A stretch of 64,000 bases of DNA, taken from NCBI RefSeq assembly GCF_020850895.1, contig NZ_JADZDS010000107.1, positions 1 through 64,000 of the forward strand, in the 5' to 3' direction. Positions 8,684 to 17,722 of the stretch are shown in pieces; the first letter of the stretch is position 1; every line of letters starts with the position of its first letter. A model generated the notes under the pieces. That model ran no database searches and was not told the DNA's origin. It was given only the letters and a program-made list of their open reading frames with translations. This stretch comes from Thermomonas sp. Its GTDB lineage: Bacteria > Pseudomonadota > Gammaproteobacteria > Xanthomonadales > Xanthomonadaceae. Position numbers and translations under genes: made by a program.

Positions 8684-9103
8684 TCAATTGCCCTTCCACA
8701 GGTCGGGCAACCCGCTCATCTGCCACCACACCTTGCGCTCCTCGTCGTAATGCCACTGCTCTTGGTAGCGCACCGTGCGCTCGGTCTGGTTGTACCTGTT
8801 GATCACGCCGATCTCGATCTCGCGCACCACGTCGCCGTTGGGCAGCACATTGGTGCCGAGTTCGCGGTAGCCCGAAATCTGCACCTGCTTGTAGCGCGAG
8901 AAATCGATGTCGGTCAGGGGGTGCTCCTCGCGGACCTTGGGATCGATGAGGTTCCAGGCCCCCTCGAAGTTGCCCCACCGGATTGCAGCGGAATAGTCGA
9001 TCTGCATGCGTTCCAGCGCCCCGTTCTTGCCGCCCTGCTGCGGGCAGCCGGCCAACAGGAGGACACAACACAACAGCAGGCAGCGCATCAGGTGACGGGC
9101 CAT
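8684..9103 (-). CDS. Predicted lipoprotein of unknown function
   Basis: A protein of 139 residues with a lipoprotein signal (MARHLMRCLLLCCVLLLAGC, lipobox LAGC). The mature domain reads like a small alpha/beta sheet protein (RYKQVQISGYRELGTN, VVREIEIGVINRYNQTERTVRYQEQW, KVWWQMSGLPDLWKGN in separate strands), perhaps NTF2- or cystatin-like, but I do not recognise the family. The start at 9103 is supported by GGAG 8 bases upstream. It sits between the thioesterase and rhodanese genes, all on the minus strand. Confidence 0.75.
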   Translation of the reverse strand: MARHLMRCLLLCCVLLLAGCPQQGGKNGALERMQIDYSAAIRWGNFEGAWNLIDPKVREEHPLTDIDFSRYKQVQISGYRELGTNVLPNGDVVREIEIGVINRYNQTERTVRYQEQWHYDEERKVWWQMSGLPDLWKGN

Positions 9104-9147
9104 CGGCAGATCTCCGCGGGGGCGTGCTTGCATCCTACCTGCTTGCA

Positions 9148-9615
9148 TCAGGTTTTGCCGATCGCGACATAGCGGCCTGAAAATGTTGCCGCCACCCCGC
9201 CGTCGGCCAGCAGCGTGCGGGCGCGCAAGCGCGCGCCCACCCGCCCTTGCCGCGCCAGCGCCTCGACCAGGTCGACGCGGTCGGCATCGGAATCGAACAC
9301 CGCCTCGACCACGATCGCCTCGAACACCGGCTTGAGGTAGCGGATCTGGCTGTCGGCCACGAAGACATCGGCCGCGACGTGGGCACGCTCCAGCTCCAAG
9401 GTCACCAGCCCCCAGGCGGCGATGGTCATCAGCGACACCACGCTGCCGCCGAACGCGCAGCCTTTGTCATTGATGTTGGGGTCCAGCGGCGCACGCAGGC
9501 GCAGCAGGCCGTCGCGCCATTCGAGGATCTGCGGCTTGAGCGCCGCCACCGGCGGCATGCCGAGGAAATGTCCGGCCAGCGCCTGCAGTGCACCCTGATT
9601 CGTATTCGCATCCAT
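9148..9615 (-). CDS. YiiD C-terminal-type hotdog thioesterase
   Basis: Single hotdog-fold domain of 155 residues like the C-terminal domain of E. coli YiiD, a putative acyl-CoA or acyl-ACP thioesterase. Visible features are the central helix region NDKGCAFGGSVVSLMTIAAWG and strands around VADSQIRYLKPVF and GARLRARTLLADG. Substrate unknown. The ATG at 9615 begins MDANTNQGALQAL; longer readings are arginine-rich and overlap the divergent hemD promoter region (only 44 bases separate the two start codons). Confidence 0.82.
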   Translation of the reverse strand: MDANTNQGALQALAGHFLGMPPVAALKPQILEWRDGLLRLRAPLDPNINDKGCAFGGSVVSLMTIAAWGLVTLELERAHVAADVFVADSQIRYLKPVFEAIVVEAVFDSDADRVDLVEALARQGRVGARLRARTLLADGGVAATFSGRYVAIGKT

Positions 9616-9659
9616 GGGTACAGCCTGCCGCAAGCCGGCCGCTGTGCCAAGCTTGTGGC

Positions 9660-10424
9660 ATGCCGCTCGTCCGCCCATCGCCGCTGTCCGGCTGGACCGT
9701 GCTGTCGCTGCGCCCGCGCGGCCAGCACGCAAGTGTGCGCGCCGCCTGCGCGCGCGTTGGCGCACGGCTGCTGGCGTTGTCCGTGCTGGCGATCAGCGCC
9801 CGTGATGACATCGCAACCCGGCGCGATCTGGCCGCTGCGCTTGCCGCGGATGCCGTCATCTTCACCAGCCCCAACGCGGTGCGCACCGCTGCCGCATTGT
9901 TGCCGCTGCGCGCGCGCCGCGGCCAATCCTTGCTGGCCGTGGGCACCGGCACCCAGCGCGCGCTGGCGCGCCTCGGCATCGCCGCCGCGGCCCCCGGACG
10001 CATGGACAGCGAAGGACTGCTGGACCTGCCGGCTTTGGCCGATCCACGCGGCCACAGCCTCGGCCTGGTGACCGGCAGCGGCGGCCGTGGCCTGCTGGCA
10101 CCCACGTTGATCGCGCACGGCGCCGTTCTCCGGCGCGCCGATGTGTACCTGCGCGAGGCCGTGCGGCTGGGCGTCGCACGCATCGCCGCACTGAAGGGTG
10201 CCCTGCGGCATCCGCAGCGGGTGCTGTTGGTCTTGACCAGCGCCGAGGCGCTGGCCGGCCTGCTGGCCCAGGTCGATGATCCGCGGCTGCGCGGGGTTGC
10301 GGTCGTTGCCGCCAGCCCGCGGCTGGCGCAGTTGGCGCGCGCGTCCGGCTTCGACCGCGTGGCCACCGCCGCCAGTGCCCGCCCGGCGGCGCTGCTGGCC
10401 GCCGCTGCGTCCGTTTTCGAATGA
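9660..10424 (+). CDS. hemD: Uroporphyrinogen-III synthase
   Basis: Cyclises hydroxymethylbilane to uroporphyrinogen III in tetrapyrrole synthesis. The 254 residues show the two-lobed HemD pattern: WTVLSLRPRGQHA at the start of lobe one, IFTSPNAVRTAAALLP (the conserved T/S-x-N-A-V), LAVGTGTQRAL, LVTGSGGRGLLAPTL and the second-lobe VLTSAEALAGLL. HemD is poorly conserved, so the call rests on this ordered set of motifs. ATG at 9660 is the first that fits the fold. hemC is not adjacent; hemF lies 1 kb downstream. Confidence 0.88.
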   Translation: MPLVRPSPLSGWTVLSLRPRGQHASVRAACARVGARLLALSVLAISARDDIATRRDLAAALAADAVIFTSPNAVRTAAALLPLRARRGQSLLAVGTGTQRALARLGIAAAAPGRMDSEGLLDLPALADPRGHSLGLVTGSGGRGLLAPTLIAHGAVLRRADVYLREAVRLGVARIAALKGALRHPQRVLLVLTSAEALAGLLAQVDDPRLRGVAVVAASPRLAQLARASGFDRVATAASARPAALLAAAASVFE

Positions 10425-10526
10425 CGCCGCCCCGCGCTTTCCCGGCGGGTGCGGCAACGCGGCCGCCATCACGACGTCCCGCCATTGCGTGTATCGTGCG
10501 CAGCGTTTTGCGAATCGGCTGACGCG

Positions 10527-11366
10527 ATGACCTCCGTCCTCCTTGCCGCGTTGTGCAGCGTGCTGGTCTCGGTGCTGCTCAAGCTGGCACCGCGGCTGCG
10601 CTTCGATATCGGCCAAGCGGTGGCGTGGAACTACGTCGCCGCCGGCGGACTGGCGCTGCTGCTGCTCGGCCCCACGCCGGCGGCGCTGCGCGACCCCGCC
10701 ACGCCGTGGCTGGTGCTGGCCGCACTCGGCCTGCTGTTGCCGACAATCTTCCTGGCGCTGGGGGCCTCGGTGCGGCATGCCGGGATCGTCCGCACCGACG
10801 CCGCGCAGCGGCTGTCGCTGCTGGTGCCGCTGCTGGCCGCGTTCACCCTGTTCGGGGAAACCCCGGCGCCGCTCAAACTCGCCGGCTGCGCGCTGGGGCT
10901 GGTCGCACTGGCCTGCATGGTCCAGCGTCCCGGGCGCGCGCCAACGCCGGGTGCGGGCTGGCGCTATCCGCTGCTGGTGTTTGCCGGTTTCGGCGTGATC
11001 GACGTGCTGTTCAAGCGGGTGGCGGCCGCCGGCATTCCACTCGGCACCGCGCTGACCGCCACCTTCACGCTGGCGCTGGTGGTCGCCTTCGCCATCCAGT
11101 TCGCCCGCCGCGCCCGCTTCACCCCGCGCAGCGCGCTGGCCGGCCTGCTGCTGGGCCTGCTCAACTTCGGCAACATCCTGTTCTACCTGCGTGCGCATCG
11201 CGCCTTGCCGGGCCAACCTTCGCTGGTGTTTGCCAGCATGAACCTGGGCGTGGTGGTGCTGGGCGCGCTGATCGGGATCGTGGTGTTCCGGGAACAGCTC
11301 GGGCGAATCGCAACGGTCGGCCTGCTGCTGGCGCTGGCGGCGATCGGCTTGTTGACCCGCGGCTGA
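10527..11366 (+). CDS. EamA/DMT-superfamily transporter
   Basis: Inner-membrane protein of 279 residues that is almost entirely hydrophobic, with about ten predicted membrane segments arranged as two EamA repeats. Such proteins export small metabolites, but the substrate cannot be read from sequence. Second-repeat features include [18 protein letters not shown] and a C-terminal segment with [16 protein letters not shown], the EamA FxE signature. It lies between hemD and hemF on the same strand; a heme-pathway link is only positional. Confidence 0.85.
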   Translation: MTSVLLAALCSVLVSVLLKLAPRLRFDIGQAVAWNYVAAGGLALLLLGPTPAALRDPATPWLVLAALGLLLPTIFLALGASVRHAGIVRTDAAQRLSLLVPLLAAFTLFGETPAPLKLAGCALGLVALACMVQRPGRAPTPGAGWRYPLLVFAGFGVIDVLFKRVAAAGIPLGTALTATFTLALVVAFAIQFARRARFTPRSALAGLLLGLLNFGNILFYLRAHRALPGQPSLVFASMNLGVVVLGALIGIVVFREQLGRIATVGLLLALAAIGLLTRG

Positions 11367-11419
11367 CCTGGATCAGCCGATCCCCGGACAGGCCCGCGCC
11401 CTGCGCCTACACTTTGCCG

Positions 11420-12331
11420 ATGCAACACAGCCCCGATTTCGACGCCGTCCGCGCCTATCTTTCCGACCTGCAGGACCGCATCTGCGCCGCGATCGAGTCC
11501 GCCGACGGCGGCGCCCGCTTCCGCGAGGACGTGTGGCAGCGCGCCGAAGGCGGCGGCGGCCGCACCCGCGTGCTGCGCGAGGGCGCGGTGTTCGAACAGG
11601 CCGGGATCGGCTTTTCCGACGTCATCGGCAGCGCGCTGCCGCCCTCGGCCAGCGCCGCCCGGCCGGAACTGGCCGGCGCGTCATGGCGTGCGGTCGGGGT
11701 GTCGCTGGTGTTCCATCCGCGCAATCCGTACCTGCCCACCACCCACGCCAACGTGCGCCATTTCTGCGCGCAGCGGGATGGCCAGACCGTGGCCTGGTGG
11801 TTCGGCGGCGGCTTCGACCTGACGCCGTTCTACCCCTTCGACGCGGACGTGCTGCACTGGCACCGTGTCGCCCGCGCGCTGTGCGAACCGTTCGGCGGCC
11901 AGGCCCGCTACGACGCCCACAAACGCTGGTGCGACGAGTATTTCTTCCTCAAGCACCGCGACGAAACCCGCGGCGTCGGCGGGCTGTTCTTCGATGACCT
12001 GCACGACGATGCCGAGGCCGATTTCGGCTACCTGCGCGCGGTCGGCGATGGCTTCCTCGACGCCTACCTGCCGCTGGTCGAACGCCGCAAGGCCACGCCG
12101 TTCGGCGAACGCGAACGCCAGTTCCAACTCTATCGGCGCGGCCGCTACGTCGAATTCAATCTGGTCTACGACCGCGGCACCCTGTTCGGCCTGCAATCCG
12201 GTGGCCGCAGCGAATCGATCCTGATGAGCCTGCCGCCGCTGGCGCGCTGGGAATACGGCTACGCCGCCGAAGCCGGCAGCCCGGAAGCGCGCCTGGCCGG
12301 GTATCTCAGGCCGCGCGACTGGCTGGCCTAG
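11420..12331 (+). CDS. hemF: Oxygen-dependent coproporphyrinogen-III oxidase
   Basis: Oxidatively decarboxylates two propionates of coproporphyrinogen III to vinyl groups, using oxygen, in heme synthesis. The 303 residues are a normal length. Diagnostic motifs are [21 protein letters not shown], the glycine-rich [15 protein letters not shown], a [15 protein letters not shown] stretch, GGLFFDDL and [19 protein letters not shown] near the end (quoted in parts). The start codon lies 53 bases after the transporter stop. A 6-bp hairpin without a T tract (12342-12359) follows the stop codon. Confidence 0.96.
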   Translation: MQHSPDFDAVRAYLSDLQDRICAAIESADGGARFREDVWQRAEGGGGRTRVLREGAVFEQAGIGFSDVIGSALPPSASAARPELAGASWRAVGVSLVFHPRNPYLPTTHANVRHFCAQRDGQTVAWWFGGGFDLTPFYPFDADVLHWHRVARALCEPFGGQARYDAHKRWCDEYFFLKHRDETRGVGGLFFDDLHDDAEADFGYLRAVGDGFLDAYLPLVERRKATPFGERERQFQLYRRGRYVEFNLVYDRGTLFGLQSGGRSESILMSLPPLARWEYGYAAEAGSPEARLAGYLRPRDWLA

Positions 12332-12742
12332 CGATGGAACACCGCCGTTTCAGCGGCGGCCAACACCGTACACATCGCGCAGCCCGAACAGATTGGCATT
12401 GCTGCCGTTGTCGAAATGCAGCCGGGTGTCGTCGAAGCGGAGGCTGTTGCTGCCGTCGATGCGGAAATTTCCGCCAATCCCGGCCTGAGTCGCGCATCCG
12501 TCAAATCGCACCACATCCTGTTGCCACAGGACACTCCGCCGCTGCCCCATCGCTCAGCATCATCCGGTTGGATGAGATCACGCGCGGCGGGCGCCTAACC
12601 GCGCGATGCTCCGGCCACGGACAGGGATCGTCGTGATGGACGAAGTCGAGGCGTTCCGGCGTTGCGCGGCGCGAGCCGCTGCAAAAAACCTGCCGGCAGG
12701 CACGACCGCGAACAACGGCGAGCGCCGAGGATACGGCTCCAC
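12332..12742. other. Intergenic stretch without a supported gene
   Basis: Gap of 411 bases between hemF and the convergent porin gene. It holds the CCGCCG/CGGCGG hairpin at 12342-12359 and a short minus-strand open frame (12350-12550) whose product contains SLRFDDTRLHFDNGSNANLF. That wording looks protein-like but has no recognised domain and no good ribosome-binding site; it may be a gene remnant. Confidence 0.4.
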
Positions 12743-13822
12743 TCAATAGCTGAACTGCACTCGCAGTCCCGCCGTCAGCCACTGTTGACCGAGGCCTTGG
12801 CGATGGCTGTCGGTGTGCTGGAGGTTGGCGATCACGCGCACGTAACGCATCGGATAACAGGTCGCTGCCAGCCCCCACGTCTGCGCATGGCCACCGCGGA
12901 CCGGGCCATCGTCGAGGTCGACCATGCCCAAGCGCAGCGCCAACTCCCAGCCCACGTGGCCCGTGGGTGTCGGGCCGGCGGCAACGCCCCGTTTGTACTG
13001 GCGGCCATCACCGGTCGGGGACCAGGTCAATTGGATTCCGCCAGCCGTTCCCCGCACATCACCCAACTCCCTGCGGACACCCACCTGCGCCACTTCTGCC
13101 TGCGCCGACCACGAACCCCACAGCCACAGGCCTTCGACGGCCATCCGATCAATGCGATCCACTCCCCCGAGCGTGCCGGTCAGCACTGGCTTGTCGTTGA
13201 CGAGCACGGTCCCGGGATTCAGAGCAAAGGCGGCGCGTTCGGCGCGTGGCCATTCCGTCGCCAGGCTGAAGCCCACGTGGACACTCCCGCCCCCCTCCGC
13301 AGCCACTCGCCAGGTGCCGCGCAGGCTGGCTCCAGGCGAATCATTGCTGCCGTTCAACTGCTGCCCGAACGCCGCGACGTTGAGCGTTCCACGCTCGCCC
13401 CAGCGGGCATACTCCACGCCAATGCGCCGGCCAATCGTGAACGCGCCCACCGGAGACGGTTCCGGGAATGCGCTTTGCTTGTCGCTGATGGCATCCTCCA
13501 GCGTGAACGGCTGCTTGAACTGTCCGAGCCGGAAGGACTGGCCCGCCGAGGGCGTCCATTCGACGAACGCATCTGATGTCGTACGCCCGGAAAAATCGTG
13601 ATCGACCACCACCAGCCAGCGCTGGTCTGCGGAGGAGATGCGAACGCCCAAGCGTGCGCGGCGGACCCCGTCCTCTGACTTGCTGGGTTGCTGGTCCGGT
13701 TCCACCTGCGCCCAGTCGTACTGCAGGAGGGCGGTAGGGACGACCTTCACCGGCGTCGCCCAGGCAAGGGTCGGCAGCGCGGTGGCCGCAAGCAGCACGC
13801 GTCGGATTACCGGGTGTGGCAT
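12743..13822 (-). CDS. Phosphate-selective porin O/P-like outer-membrane protein
   Basis: Outer-membrane porin of the OprO/OprP family, 359 residues. A signal peptide (MPHPVIRRVLLAATALPTLAWA) precedes the family pattern: VRRARLGVRI, WLVVVDHDFSG, DAFVEWTPSAGQSFRLGQFKQPF and, near the end, repeated aromatic-rich strands closing with RVQFSY. Such porins pass phosphate, pyrophosphate or other anions; specificity cannot be told. The ATG at 13822 starts on the signal peptide, while the much longer open frame upstream is arginine/histidine-rich noise. Isolated on the minus strand. Confidence 0.85.
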   Translation of the reverse strand: MPHPVIRRVLLAATALPTLAWATPVKVVPTALLQYDWAQVEPDQQPSKSEDGVRRARLGVRISSADQRWLVVVDHDFSGRTTSDAFVEWTPSAGQSFRLGQFKQPFTLEDAISDKQSAFPEPSPVGAFTIGRRIGVEYARWGERGTLNVAAFGQQLNGSNDSPGASLRGTWRVAAEGGGSVHVGFSLATEWPRAERAAFALNPGTVLVNDKPVLTGTLGGVDRIDRMAVEGLWLWGSWSAQAEVAQVGVRRELGDVRGTAGGIQLTWSPTGDGRQYKRGVAAGPTPTGHVGWELALRLGMVDLDDGPVRGGHAQTWGLAATCYPMRYVRVIANLQHTDSHRQGLGQQWLTAGLRVQFSY

Positions 13823-13896
13823 TTGCAGCCCCAGAGTGAAGTTGCGGCAGTGTGCCGGCGCTTCATGACAGATCAATGACAGCCGCCGCGCATGGC

Positions 13897-14832
13897 TCAA
13901 AGCACCAGCCGGCCGTGGCGTTCGGCCACGGTGATGACGGCTTCCATGCCGGAATTGAATTCGAGGAAATCCGATTCGATGCCGTCGCTGAAGATCACGC
14001 CGTAGCCGGCCATTTGTGAAACCAGCCGCAGCGGCTGTGCGCCCGTGATCGTGCCAAACACCAGTTCGGTGCCGGTCGTGCGGCTCGGGAACGGCTCGCG
14101 CACGGTGAAATGCAGGTAGTCGGCCTCCCACGGAAAGCCATTGGCGCGCAGCGTATCCAATTCCGGATCCAGCGCCTCGCCCACGATCCCGGCCGCGCCG
14201 GTGATCAGGCTGCGGAACCAGCCGGTCGAGCCCAGCCCGGTGGACACGATCACGCCGCTGGAGGAGTGCACCTCGCGCTGCTCGCCGAGGCCGATTTCAT
14301 AGCGGGCGGAGACGTGGCTGCGCGGACCGATGAACAGGTCGTTGACCGCATGCAGTTCCTGCCCGTCACTCAAGCGCACCCGCGCCATGGTGACTTGGCG
14401 CAGATTGCGCCTTCCGGCCTGCGCTTCGGGCACCAGCGCAATCAGGTCGGCCACCTTGAAAGGCAGCAGCACGCCGTCCCAGCGCGCCGGATCGGGGTTG
14501 ACGCCGATGACTTGCTGCCCGGACAGGTACTTGAGCGTGTTCGCCACCAACCCGTCCTGGCCCAGCACCACCACCAGCGCATCCGGGGCAAACAAGTAAT
14601 TCGGCAGGAAGCGGCGATCCAGCCGATGCACGCGGCCAAACTGCCGCAGGCTGGCCTCCACCGTCCGCAACGCCTGCTGGTAGGTGCTGTGCTCGGTTTC
14701 GTAATCGCCGAAATCGGCGCCCAGATGCTCAACGTAGAAGCGCGCCTGCTCGACCGTGTTGAAGCGCGCGACCAGATCCTCCAGCCGCGACGTGCGCACC
14801 ACCAGCACGATTCGCTGGGTGAGGGCATCCAC
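13897..14832 (-). CDS. NAD-kinase-like protein
   Basis: A protein of 311 residues with the ATP-NAD kinase fold (NAD kinase / AcoX group). The GGDG ATP motif is changed to GQDG (ALVVVLGQDGLVANTL), the NE/D motif reads VNDLFIG, and the substrate loop TPTGST reads VSTGLGSTGW. These changes make classic NAD phosphorylation uncertain; a lipid or sugar substrate is possible. The start is 5 bases after the stop of the SPFH gene, so the two are almost certainly co-transcribed and translationally linked. Confidence 0.75.
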   Translation of the reverse strand: MDALTQRIVLVVRTSRLEDLVARFNTVEQARFYVEHLGADFGDYETEHSTYQQALRTVEASLRQFGRVHRLDRRFLPNYLFAPDALVVVLGQDGLVANTLKYLSGQQVIGVNPDPARWDGVLLPFKVADLIALVPEAQAGRRNLRQVTMARVRLSDGQELHAVNDLFIGPRSHVSARYEIGLGEQREVHSSSGVIVSTGLGSTGWFRSLITGAAGIVGEALDPELDTLRANGFPWEADYLHFTVREPFPSRTTGTELVFGTITGAQPLRLVSQMAGYGVIFSDGIESDFLEFNSGMEAVITVAERHGRLVL

Positions 14833-14837
14833 GGTCG

Positions 14838-15854
14838 TCAGCCCTTGCCGCCCCCGGTGAGTTGCTGCAGCAGGTCGGGGCTGATGTTGAGCTCGCCAAT
14901 GCGCTGTGCGTTCTCGGCCAGCCCCTGGAAAGCCTGTGCGATCAGCGCGCCCGGCTCGGCATTGCCGACGTTCAGCGCCAGAAGTACCTTGGGATCAACC
15001 CCCTGCACCCCCCGCATCAGGGCGGACACCGCGTACGCGCGGGCGTCGGCCTCGGTCTGGGCATTCTCCGCACGCAGCCGGCTCAACGCCTTGTTGCGGT
15101 CCTCCAAGTCGATCCTGCCAGCCATGTCCTGCTGCTGGATCTGCTGGCGCTTTTCCAGCGCGGCACGTTCGGCCTCCAGCTGCGCATCGCGGATCTGGCG
15201 CTTCTTGGTTTCCACCGCGATCTCGGTGTTGAGCTCGTTTTCCTTGATCGCGCGTTCTTGCTCGATCGCGGCATTGCGGCGACGGTAGGTGGCATCGTCG
15301 GCCTGCTTGAGGATTTGCTCGCGCACCGTCGATTCCAACGCACGCGCAGTTTCCGGATTCGGCCGCACCGCCAGCACCGCGAGATTGACCAGTTCCAGCC
15401 CCAGCGCGGCCAACCCGTCCGCGCCGCGCAGGCCGTCACGCACGGTCTGCACGAGGCGCTCGGACGCGCCCAGCAGGGTTTCGAGGGTTTGACCAGACAG
15501 CACCGAGCGCAGTTGCACCTGAACTGCGTTGACCACCCGCTGCGGCAACCGCGTCGGGTCTTCCGACACGTAGGTGCCGTTGCCGGCCAGGGTGAAGTTC
15601 ATCAGACCGGTCAATCGCTTGGGGTCGGTGACCCGGTAGGTCACCTGGCCTTGGATCGTGACTTCCTGGAAGTCGGCGCTGACCTCGTTGAACATGAAGG
15701 GCACGTCCACGCTTTCCAGCGGCACTGACACCAGCGACGCACTCGGTGCGAAGTAGAAGAACGCCAGCCCGGCGCCTTCGCGGACCAGCGCCCCGTTGCG
15801 GTACTGGATCAAGTAGGTGCTCGGGGTGGCCTTGGTGTATCGCAAACCGAACAT
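14838..15854 (-). CDS. SPFH (band 7/flotillin-like) protein
   Basis: SPFH-domain protein of 338 residues. The N-terminal half (about 15-200) is the band-7 domain (VDVPFMFNEVSADFQEVTIQGQ, RVVNAVQVQLRSVLSG in parts). It is followed by a charged coiled coil rich in Glu/Arg/Gln (about 205-290) and a glycine-containing tail ending LTGGGKG. No clear transmembrane segment was seen, so membrane association would be peripheral or through oligomers. ATG at 15854 has GGAG 5 bases upstream; a TTG five codons earlier overlaps the arginase stop. It lies between the arginase and NAD-kinase-like genes in one operon. Confidence 0.85.
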   Translation of the reverse strand: MFGLRYTKATPSTYLIQYRNGALVREGAGLAFFYFAPSASLVSVPLESVDVPFMFNEVSADFQEVTIQGQVTYRVTDPKRLTGLMNFTLAGNGTYVSEDPTRLPQRVVNAVQVQLRSVLSGQTLETLLGASERLVQTVRDGLRGADGLAALGLELVNLAVLAVRPNPETARALESTVREQILKQADDATYRRRNAAIEQERAIKENELNTEIAVETKKRQIRDAQLEAERAALEKRQQIQQQDMAGRIDLEDRNKALSRLRAENAQTEADARAYAVSALMRGVQGVDPKVLLALNVGNAEPGALIAQAFQGLAENAQRIGELNISPDLLQQLTGGGKG

Positions 15855-15865
15855 ATGGACTCCGC

Positions 15866-16789
15866 TCAATCACGCATCAGGGTGGATTTGCCGAACAGGC
15901 TTTCGACCAAGTCGACGGCGAGTGTCGCGGTCATGTTGCGACGGTCGAGGGCGGGATTGACTTCGACCAAGTCCAGTGATGCCAGCCGGCCACAGTCGGC
16001 AACCATCTCCATGATCAGCTGTGCTTCGCGGTAATTGACGCCGCCGGGCACACGGGTGCCGGTGCCGGGCGCAATCACTGGATCGAGCATGTCGACGTCA
16101 AAGCTGACGTGCAGGTGGGTATCGGCATCCACGCCTTCGAGCGCTTCTTCGATCGAACGGCGCATGCCGACTTCATCGATATAACGCATGTCGTAGATGT
16201 CGAGCCCCCGCGCCTGCACCAGCCGCTTCTCCTCCGGATCCACCGAACGAATGCCGATCTGCCGCACGTGCTCGGGCCGCAACGCCGGTGCCTCGCCGCC
16301 CAGCGTGGTCAATGCTTCCGGACCAAGCCCGCACAGGCAGGCCACCGGCATGCCGTGGATATTGCCGCTGGGCGTGATCTCGCGGGTATTGAAGTCGGCG
16401 TGTGCGTCCAGCCACAGCACCCGCAGGGTCTTGCCGACCTCGCGGCAATGCGCGGCAACGGCGGCGATCGATCCGATCGCCAGGCAATGGTCGCCACCGA
16501 GCATGATCGGCATGCGGCCAGCCCGAAGCTCGCGGGTACTGGCATCGAACACGGCACGGTTCCAGGCCACGACTTCGGCCAGGTGTCGGTAGCCGTCGAC
16601 CGGCGGCGTTTGCGGATTGGCGGGGCCGGTGACATCGCCACAATCGCGCACATCCACACCCCGTGCGGCAATGGCCGCGACTAGGCCGGCCACGCGCAGC
16701 GCTTCCGGCCCCATCGAAGCGCCGCGCATGGAAGCGCCGATGTCGGTGGGTGCACCGAACACGGAAACGGGCGGATAGCGACGGGTCAT
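15866..16789 (-). CDS. rocF: Arginase
   Basis: Ureohydrolase of 307 residues that splits L-arginine into ornithine and urea with a binuclear manganese centre. The metal-binding motifs appear in order: MLGGDHCLAIGS, WLDAHADFNT and SFDVDMLDP; GNIHGMPV and GTGTRVPGG, typical of arginase rather than agmatinase, are also present. It is the first gene of an arginase-SPFH-NAD-kinase-like operon, separated from the SPFH start by 11 bases. tRNA-Thr lies just upstream on the same strand. Confidence 0.92.
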   Translation of the reverse strand: MTRRYPPVSVFGAPTDIGASMRGASMGPEALRVAGLVAAIAARGVDVRDCGDVTGPANPQTPPVDGYRHLAEVVAWNRAVFDASTRELRAGRMPIMLGGDHCLAIGSIAAVAAHCREVGKTLRVLWLDAHADFNTREITPSGNIHGMPVACLCGLGPEALTTLGGEAPALRPEHVRQIGIRSVDPEEKRLVQARGLDIYDMRYIDEVGMRRSIEEALEGVDADTHLHVSFDVDMLDPVIAPGTGTRVPGGVNYREAQLIMEMVADCGRLASLDLVEVNPALDRRNMTATLAVDLVESLFGKSTLMRD

Positions 16790-16832
16790 GTTGGCTCCGG
16801 TCGAAACTGATGATTGCGCATGGGCACGGAGG

Positions 16833-16908
16833 TGGTGCCGCTTGTCCGAATCGAACGGACGACCTACCGCTTACAAGGCGGTTGCTCTACCAACTGAGCT
16901 AAAGCGGC
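16833..16908 (-). tRNA. tRNA-Thr (anticodon UGU), CCA encoded
   Basis: On the minus strand the cloverleaf is GCCGCTT acceptor, a D-arm with AGCTCAGTTGGTAGAGC, anticodon stem CCGCC/GGCGG around TTGTAAG (anticodon TGT), T-arm with GTTCGATTC and the closing AAGCGGC, then discriminator A and an encoded CCA (16833-16835). Confidence 0.95.
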
Positions 16909-16959
16909 GCATTCGGAATTCTAGCAGGGGCACCCACGGCAGCCGCGAGCCACGGTTAC

Positions 16960-17046
16960 GGCAACGCGGAATCAGTCGGCGTTGCCTGCCGACCATGGAT
17001 GGTCGGCCGCGGATCGATCACCGAAGTGATTGATTCGCGTGAGCTG
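16960..17046. repeat. Triple-hairpin repeat, copy 1
   Basis: 87-bp element with three successive inverted repeats: GGCAACGC...GCGTTGCC, CCGACCATGGATGGTCGG, and GGATCGATCAC/GTGATTGATTC around CGAA. It is a direct repeat of 17723-17809, with about ten differences, mostly in loops or compensating stem positions. It lies downstream of the SPOR gene. Confidence 0.85.
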
Positions 17047-17079
17047 ACACGTCCAGGAGGCGCCCAAATAGGCGTTGCC

Positions 17080-17709
17080 TTAAGGCATTTGCCTGCAATC
17101 CTGCGGTTTTGCAGCCGCTATCGAGGTGACGCGATCGGCGTCCATGCCCGCCGGCAGGCGCACGTTCAGCCAGATCCGGGGGGCGCCATTGCCTCGCGCC
17201 TCGATGACCGCCTCGGCACCCTTGGCGCGCACCTCGTCGGCACGTCGGCGCGCGCCGGCTTCGCTACTGAAGCGACCCAGCGCAATCCGATTGGCATTGC
17301 GACCATCGTTCATCACGAAAAGATCGTCCACTCCGGCCGCCCTGAGCCTGTCGGCCAATGCCATGGCTTCGGCACGGCTGGCCTGCGCCGGAAGGTAGAC
17401 GTCCCAACCGCTGGCGGCACCGGAACGGTCCTCGAACGGCACCGCCTCGACACCCAGTGCAACCAGGGACTTTTCAGCACCCGAACGTGCCGCCGGCCCG
17501 GCAAACGGACCCAAGCGCAGGCAGGTTCCAGCCACCTTCGCAGGCGCTGAGGATCGGGCCCGTGTGGCACGTGCTTCCGCCACCAACTGCAAGGGCGGCC
17601 CCTGCAACAAGGTCACGGGTCGCACCGAAGCCTTGGGCCCCAGTGCCCACCAGCCAGCCGCCCCGAGGTTCAGCAAGACCAGAATGACGATGGTGGCGCG
17701 CAGCAGCAT
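17080..17709 (-). CDS. SPOR-domain membrane protein
   Basis: A protein of 209 residues with one N-terminal membrane anchor (MLLRATIVILVLLNLGAAGW) followed by a periplasmic region. A C-terminal SPOR-like domain (about 85-165: WDVYLPAQASRAEAMALADRL, DDLFVMNDGRNANRIALGRF, in parts) is predicted to bind denuded peptidoglycan at division sites. It contains a Cys pair (C62 and one near the C-terminus). It is last in the plsY-birA-coaX-SPOR cluster, but a hairpin repeat separates it from coaX, so its expression may be partly uncoupled. Confidence 0.8.
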   Translation of the reverse strand: MLLRATIVILVLLNLGAAGWWALGPKASVRPVTLLQGPPLQLVAEARATRARSSAPAKVAGTCLRLGPFAGPAARSGAEKSLVALGVEAVPFEDRSGAASGWDVYLPAQASRAEAMALADRLRAAGVDDLFVMNDGRNANRIALGRFSSEAGARRRADEVRAKGAEAVIEARGNGAPRIWLNVRLPAGMDADRVTSIAAAKPQDCRQMP

Positions 17710-17722
17710 CCCCTTAGTTTAA

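Noticed and set aside
9429-11216. A 595-residue minus-strand frame opposite hemD and the EamA gene
   Set aside because: Low-complexity Gln/Arg/Gly translation without domain or start signal, overlapping three well-supported genes.
12342-12359. Strong terminator after hemF
   Set aside because: The stem is only 6 bp and lacks a T tract; kept only as a note in the intergenic entry.
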